Positions 59,337 to 64,000 of a stretch of DNA of 64,000 nucleotides are shown piece by piece; positions within the stretch are counted from its first letter, which is position 1, and each line of letters opens with the position of its first letter. The notes under the pieces were generated by a model that was not told where the DNA came from, did not search any database, and saw nothing but the letters and a program-made list of their open reading frames with translations. This stretch comes from Glossina fuscipes (lineage: Eukaryota; Arthropoda; Insecta; Diptera; Glossinidae). A program made the position numbers and the translations under genes. The DNA is taken from positions 731,948-795,947 of the forward strand of contig NW_024003416.1 of assembly GCF_014805625.2 (NCBI RefSeq), in the 5' to 3' direction.

Positions 59337-59415
59337 CAGTCAGGTTCAAAATAATGTACTTGCTTCTTTGACTATAACTTACCATTTCCTTCTGATGTTT
59401 ATTTGCTAGCCACGT
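59337..59415 (-). CDS. weak candidate exon (79 bases), minus strand
   Basis: The block follows CCTGTCAG and ends with the perfect donor GTAAGT. One frame is open across it, entering in phase 0 and leaving in phase 1 (TWLANKHQKEMVSY, KYIILNLT). Its exit phase fits an open frame of the block at 59,116-58,991 after an intron of about 220 bases. A second GTAAGT inside the block could shorten it. The pyrimidine tract is weak. Product not recognised. Confidence 0.25.
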
Positions 59416-60560
59416 CTGACAGGTATATCATTGCTATTATTTCAATTGAAACGTACCGAAGCGGCCATGACATGTGTATATTTTTAATCAGATATTAACC
59501 AGTTTTAATAAGCGTGCTAGAACAACGTTGAATGAAATTCATCTTGTACAAAATAAAATCTGCTTAATTTTCATTCTCATTGCATTTACAATCTTCTCTA
59601 GCGGTCGTCTACTAAATCCAAAGACAATAAATACACGTCTCCCGTGATTTTATTATGTTGAGGTGTAAAATGAATCTAACAAGCCTTTTTATGTAAACAG
59701 TAAAGATTCTTTTGAGTAATGACCATTATTAAATATAACAAATTTATTAACGCAAACATGCAGAAATGTCAAGAAGACAAAGTTATATATCAATTAGATA
59801 GAGAGCACGGATAAAACATTAGTTGTTTCCAACTGCACAACAAACAAATCAGATGATTGTAGTGCATATAACAAAATTCAAAATTAAATTAACTTACTTA
59901 CATATGAAACTCAACTAAAATAAAGGAATAGTCGAATTCAATTGACTCTTAGAAGTAAATCTTATACTAATTATTAGTAAAATCTAGTATAAAATATACA
60001 AGAAAAGAAAAAAAAATTAAATAATAATTCATGTATAAATAAATAAGAAAGAAAAAAAAAATATAAAAAAAGCATGTACACAACCAGCATAGAGGCACAC
60101 CCCTAGTCAGTACAGCATCAAGTTGCAAATGAACCCCTAAACGAGTGCAAACGTTGAAAAGCTTTTATGAAGTAAAAATAGCCAATCTTCCAAAGATTAC
60201 CTGGTAAGGAAAAATCAAAGTAAAAAATTGATTATAAGAACATAGTTTTTTTTTACAATCTGAATACGGCGCACGCCTACGTCTTTAATTTGTTTCTTCT
60301 ATTTTCTACAATTTCTTGTAAATAGCTTGATTGTGTATTACATATCTAATAGGAGCATACTGCAGTATTTTGTTTTTAGTTGAAAAAAGAAGAAAATGAT
60401 TGTTTACCAATTCAAACCTATCAATAACATTCAGTCACATTAGATTAAGTAGATATAAAAATTGTCATAACGTATCTAATTCCTTTCTATAACGATATTT
60501 CATCAGAATCAAACAAAGCACTAAACACAAAGGACTAAACAGTAATAGAAGTTACCCTAC

Positions 60561-60631
60561 CGTACCACACATTTTTGTCTTTTCTAAAGGTGGGCTATCT
60601 TCTCGCCTGGTTCGCATCTTTGCTAAAGGGA
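60561..60631 (-). CDS. weak candidate exon, minus strand
   Basis: A strong acceptor (TTTTATTTTTTCAATCTCGCTTATTAG) leads into a block that is coding-like in one frame only (PLAKMRTRREDSPPLEK, then TKMCG), ending at GTAGGG or at TAA shortly after. With GTAGGG as a weak donor it would exit in phase 0 and could join the exon at 59,415. It could equally be an untranslated exon of the gene at 24.3-7.3 kb, or chance. Confidence 0.22.
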
Positions 60632-61487
60632 CTAATAAGCGAGATTGAAAAAATAAAACAATTATAGAAACTAAACAATAATAGAAAATACACATATAGG
60701 TAAAAAACGGAGTCAAGCCTTATGTTACAGACATTGAAAAAACGTTCTTGTTACATTTACCACAAAGCGTATGTGTAAATTTGAAAAAAATTGCAATATT
60801 CAAAGTACGTTCTAAGTAATTTTAAAGAAGTAATAAAATACGTTTTTTATACGTCTAAATGGACGGAAGTTTATTGCGGGTGTCGTTTCTATTTTGACAA
60901 GCAAAAATACTAACCCAATGAAACCAAATAACATCTGGAGGTGCACAAACATGCTTTATATTGCTTGTCTTAAAAGAACATTTACGTAGGTTATTAAAAA
61001 ATTTCCAAACTGAACATAAAGATGGCAGCAGTGGTCCATAAAAGTTGGGATATATATATTTTATGTGCCTGCGATAAATAATTGGGCAACGATTTTACTC
61101 CAGAAATTTAAAACCAAAATCGTAATTTCGGGTATTTATAGCTGCTTCATTTCCCACTCGCATTTATATTTGGCGTCCGGAATTCGGAAAAGCAAAACAC
61201 AACCAATGGTCCCAGCGAAATAGATATTTATGTGCAACTGACGTATTTGTATAAAACTAATTTTTTTAACAACAAAAAATTCAAAAATTTAGCATTGGAT
61301 TAAACAAATTTTCTAAGAGTTTATCGCATTTGCGTGCGTGTTCTATAAGCAACTGTAATCAGGTACAAACAACAAAGTGGTGCATTACTCACTAGTTTCT
61401 TTACACACAGTAGAACAATGTGGGTGAGTCGATGAAATTGAGTAGTGCCAGAGGTGATGGGGTTGTGATAGCAGATATTGCGCTGCT

Positions 61488-61552
61488 TATACATATATAT
61501 ATGTATATATATGTGCCATGTGTATATACATATATATATGTATATATTATGC
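61488..61552. repeat. TATATG microsatellite
   Basis: Alternating ACATATATATATG and TATATATGTG units, self-complementary over much of the length. Confidence 0.85.
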
Positions 61553-62199
61553 CAATTTCTTCATTGTTTACCCTCCTTCAAATCTACGGCTGTCTTTAAA
61601 TTTGCTTTTAATCCGTTGATAATTTGGCCCCTGTAACATTTTGATATTTCGCTTGGTTGCATTTGATGCGATTTATAAAAAAAAAAGCCAGTACAAAGTA
61701 AAACAAATAACAAAGAAATTAATAATTCGTGGATATGAATGTATATGAACACTAAAACGAACTTGTAATTTAACATTTACACAAAAAAAAAGAAGCAACG
61801 GTTGATCAAGTTGGTGTTAGACGTTTTCAACAGTAAACTGCTCTAGAATTATAGAAGATTGGAGCTTAAACGATAATCACATCCACGTACGTATATATAG
61901 CCAATATTAAAGCAGCAGTACAATAACATCACTCAATAAATCTCTGGCCTTATATATGTATGACAACACTGTTGACAGACCCATACGATTTTTGGATCGT
62001 AGCAGCCATTTGCTCATATTTTATTTTTAATATATAATATTTTCAGTTAAAATATTTTTTAATCCAATACAAAAAAGTTTTTTTATAATAATAAAACTTT
62101 GACAAGAAAAACTTATGATAATAAATAAAAAGCAAAGTTTTTTCATAAACACCTTACAGTACCAACTTTCAAACGGTACGCACCAATACTACATGACAT

Positions 62200-62520
62200 T
62201 CATATGTTAATTATAGATTATTTCATTGACTTCGGCATCTCTTTTTTGTCGAAAACAACAATTTGTCAATGGTTTGCCGATTTTAAACAAGTTCTAAGGA
62301 CGTCGGTGATGATGAACGTTCTTGTGGTTCGAATTCCGCAGTTGTCCACACATAAAAAAAGGCCCCTAAAGTCATTTTGGAAGAGCAAAAACTGAAGTTG
62401 CATGAGATAGGGTGACATCCTAAAGATATCGAAAGGCAGCTTATCTACCATTTTGCAAGAAAAGTTTTCCAAGAAAAATGTCTGTCCGAAATAGTGCGCA
62501 GCCTCCGCTCACTGTTGAGA
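62200..62520 (+). pseudogene. mariner-family transposase relic (copy 4)
   Basis: Plus-strand fragments give TTICQWFADFK, the family's helix-turn-helix segment, then a shifted region corresponding to ELAxxLxISKGS. The DNA from 62,254 (CGAAAACAACAATTTGTCAATGG) to about 62,470 aligns with 4,245-4,450 (for example AGTTCTAAGGACGTCGG against AGTCCTAAGGACTTCGA). The two are therefore copies of one element family. The catalytic domain is missing or unreadable past 62,520. Confidence 0.7.
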
Positions 62521-62529
62521 ACAATATGT

Positions 62530-63690
62530 TGATGACTCAAAGCCCTGTTTAGGAGACCTAAAAAGGATTTTTTCATATGATATGTGGCAGTGCCAGAAAT
62601 ATAGGCTCATAATTGCACTCCTTACCTGATTCGGCAGTCGATTGCGTAGACAGCAACCGCACAAAGCAATCAAGAAACGAATGTCGCGAAAACAATTGCA
62701 CGTAAACTAATGGTGGAAAGCTCACAAAATACTGACATGTCTCATTTCAACGTTGGTGCAGGGCCCATCAAGGGTCCGTCAACATTGTTCTCTTATATAA
62801 CAGATCGTAGACTTATTGAGTGATATTATATGTTTTGTGGATTAAACATATATTTCACATAGTGGTTATACAGAATTTGGAAAACAATTTCCCTATTTCC
62901 TATCTACCACAAAAATTTACCATGGTTCTATTACAAAATAAAAGAAAATTCCTTGCGTGTGCCGTGTATCAGTTACGGCAACCTTGTCGTGATAAGGTTT
63001 AGCATAAATTACATATGTCTTCTAAACCTGCTCAGTCGTTGCTGTCTATTATTTTCACTTGTTTTTAGATATGACAATAACTTTTTTATAATTACGAACA
63101 AATAGAAGTTCGCAATGATCGAAGCCATACGCCGTATATATTCAGCATGACGTTAATTCATACTCATACCGAAAGGGATCATGTATCTAAATGGTCCATC
63201 TTCCGAAGGATATATTACTTATATATTACTTTAACGACGAAAAGGAAAGAAGGATTTACTAATCTAATTTAAATAACAACATCAGAGTACCACTGCAAAA
63301 TGTTCTTTAGAAAATTATTGCAATTTCGCTTTTCACTGCACCAATTACGTTATTATAAAGAGAAATCAACGAAACCAGGATACGGGATCATTTTTAATCA
63401 TGAAACTCATAAAATTTGGTGTCTATTTTAATTGATAACAAAGCACGCAACTGCTACTGTTAATATTAACATTCAAAGAAGTACTTCCGCTTTCCCAATT
63501 CTTTTATTTATTAAATCTACTTCGTAAATTTCAATATTACCATTCGCGCAAGGCATGAATTTTGTTTCGTAAGAATCGCGGAACACCAGCCAATGTTGAA
63601 AAGGTAGATTTGAACAAGTAAAAAAATTGTATTCGTTCGTGACCGAATCTTCTATACTCACCACCGTTATCTTAAAAAAAAAATAACAAA
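62530..63690. other. AT-rich stretch without a supported gene
   Basis: No motif-bearing frame. The part at 62,600-62,810 is slightly less AT-rich and may be a further remnant of the mariner relic, but I could not match it. Confidence 0.4.
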
Positions 63691-63699
63691 TTGCAAAAA

Positions 63700-63995
63700 C
63701 TAAATCTTGATACTATATAATGCGGAGTGGGCGCGACTAATTTTTTCTGTTTTCGAAATAAATATTTTCGTCACATAGGCATGTGCGCGTTGTAAGCGTG
63801 TCGTTGGAAACGTTTAAGCCATTTCCAAATTCTTTTGCGAATTTGTAGCCGATATTTTCATTTTCGCTAGTGGGCGAATGTTTACCACAAATACAACACC
63901 CCAAATTTGAACCAAGAATTTATACACGTTAGAGGGTTTTGAAGCTTGTTTCTGCGTCTTATAAAGGAGTAGAGAAAGAATTAAACTTAGATACA
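63700..63995 (+). repeat. dispersed repeat R, copy
   Basis: GCGGAGTGGGCGCGACTAATTTTTTCTG, AAATTCTTTTGCGAATTTG, AGCCGATATTTTCATTTTCG, GTGGGCGAATGTTTACCACA and TTCTGCGTCTTATAAAGG match the order seen at 38.8 and 58.1 kb. It runs to the window edge. Confidence 0.7.
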
Positions 63996-64000
63996 CTATT

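Noticed and set aside
1..64000. Operons, ribosome binding sites, CRISPR arrays or prophage features
   Set aside because: The window is eukaryotic nuclear DNA in character: spliced micro-exons, insect retroelements, no dense ORFs.

Overview
This is a visibly AT-rich eukaryotic window that looks like intronic and intergenic DNA of a higher fly (Diptera). The reasons are the mariner, Ty3/gypsy (17.6/297-like), Jockey/CR1-like LINE and tRNA-SINE debris, the fly-type short repeats around a GTGGGCGTGGC-like motif, and spliced micro-exons with fly-like splice signals. There is no sign of prokaryotic organisation. No long intact ORF exists; almost every open frame of 60 to 170 codons is chance or transposon debris. 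I see no rRNA, no convincing tRNA gene and no CRISPR. One 100-N assembly gap lies at 35,824-35,923 beside a G homopolymer.

Layout. 1-3.4 kb: non-coding. 3.4-4.2 kb: a 760-bp terminal-inverted-repeat element with no transposase. 4.2-4.7 kb: mariner relic. 4.86-6.75 kb: decayed LINE with endonuclease, RT and a 3' tail. 7-24.3 kb: minus-strand region holding four small exons (24,310-24,269; 19,625-19,538; 15,751-15,560; 7,374-7,326) whose splice sites and phases join into one open frame beginning with ATG at the end of the first exon. This is the best candidate host gene; its product is not recognised and it probably runs off the left edge. A second mariner relic (16.6-17.4 kb) lies in its second intron. 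24-34 kb: mostly non-coding, with a third mariner relic at 30.2-30.6 kb and a less AT-rich repeat-like block at 32.9-33.5 kb. 34-35.6 kb: SINE, dispersed repeat and a LINE ORF1 (gag-like) relic. 36-44 kb: AT-rich spacer with dispersed repeats and tandem duplications. 44.8-51.1 kb: two decayed Ty3/gypsy elements facing each other, plus-strand 44.8-46.9 and minus-strand 46.9-51.1, the latter split by an insertion of about 1.2 kb. 54.5-57.4 kb: second LINE with EN and RT. 57.7 kb: tRNA-derived SINE. 58-64 kb: dispersed repeats, a fourth mariner relic and three weak minus-strand exon candidates.

Working together: the only functional unit I can propose is the minus-strand spliced gene; the rest is a layered graveyard of selfish DNA. 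The most informative structures are the phase-consistent micro-exon gene, the SINE body that matches the 3' end of the LINE, the transposase-less inverted-repeat element and the nested gypsy pair. I found no evidence of a new multi-gene system.
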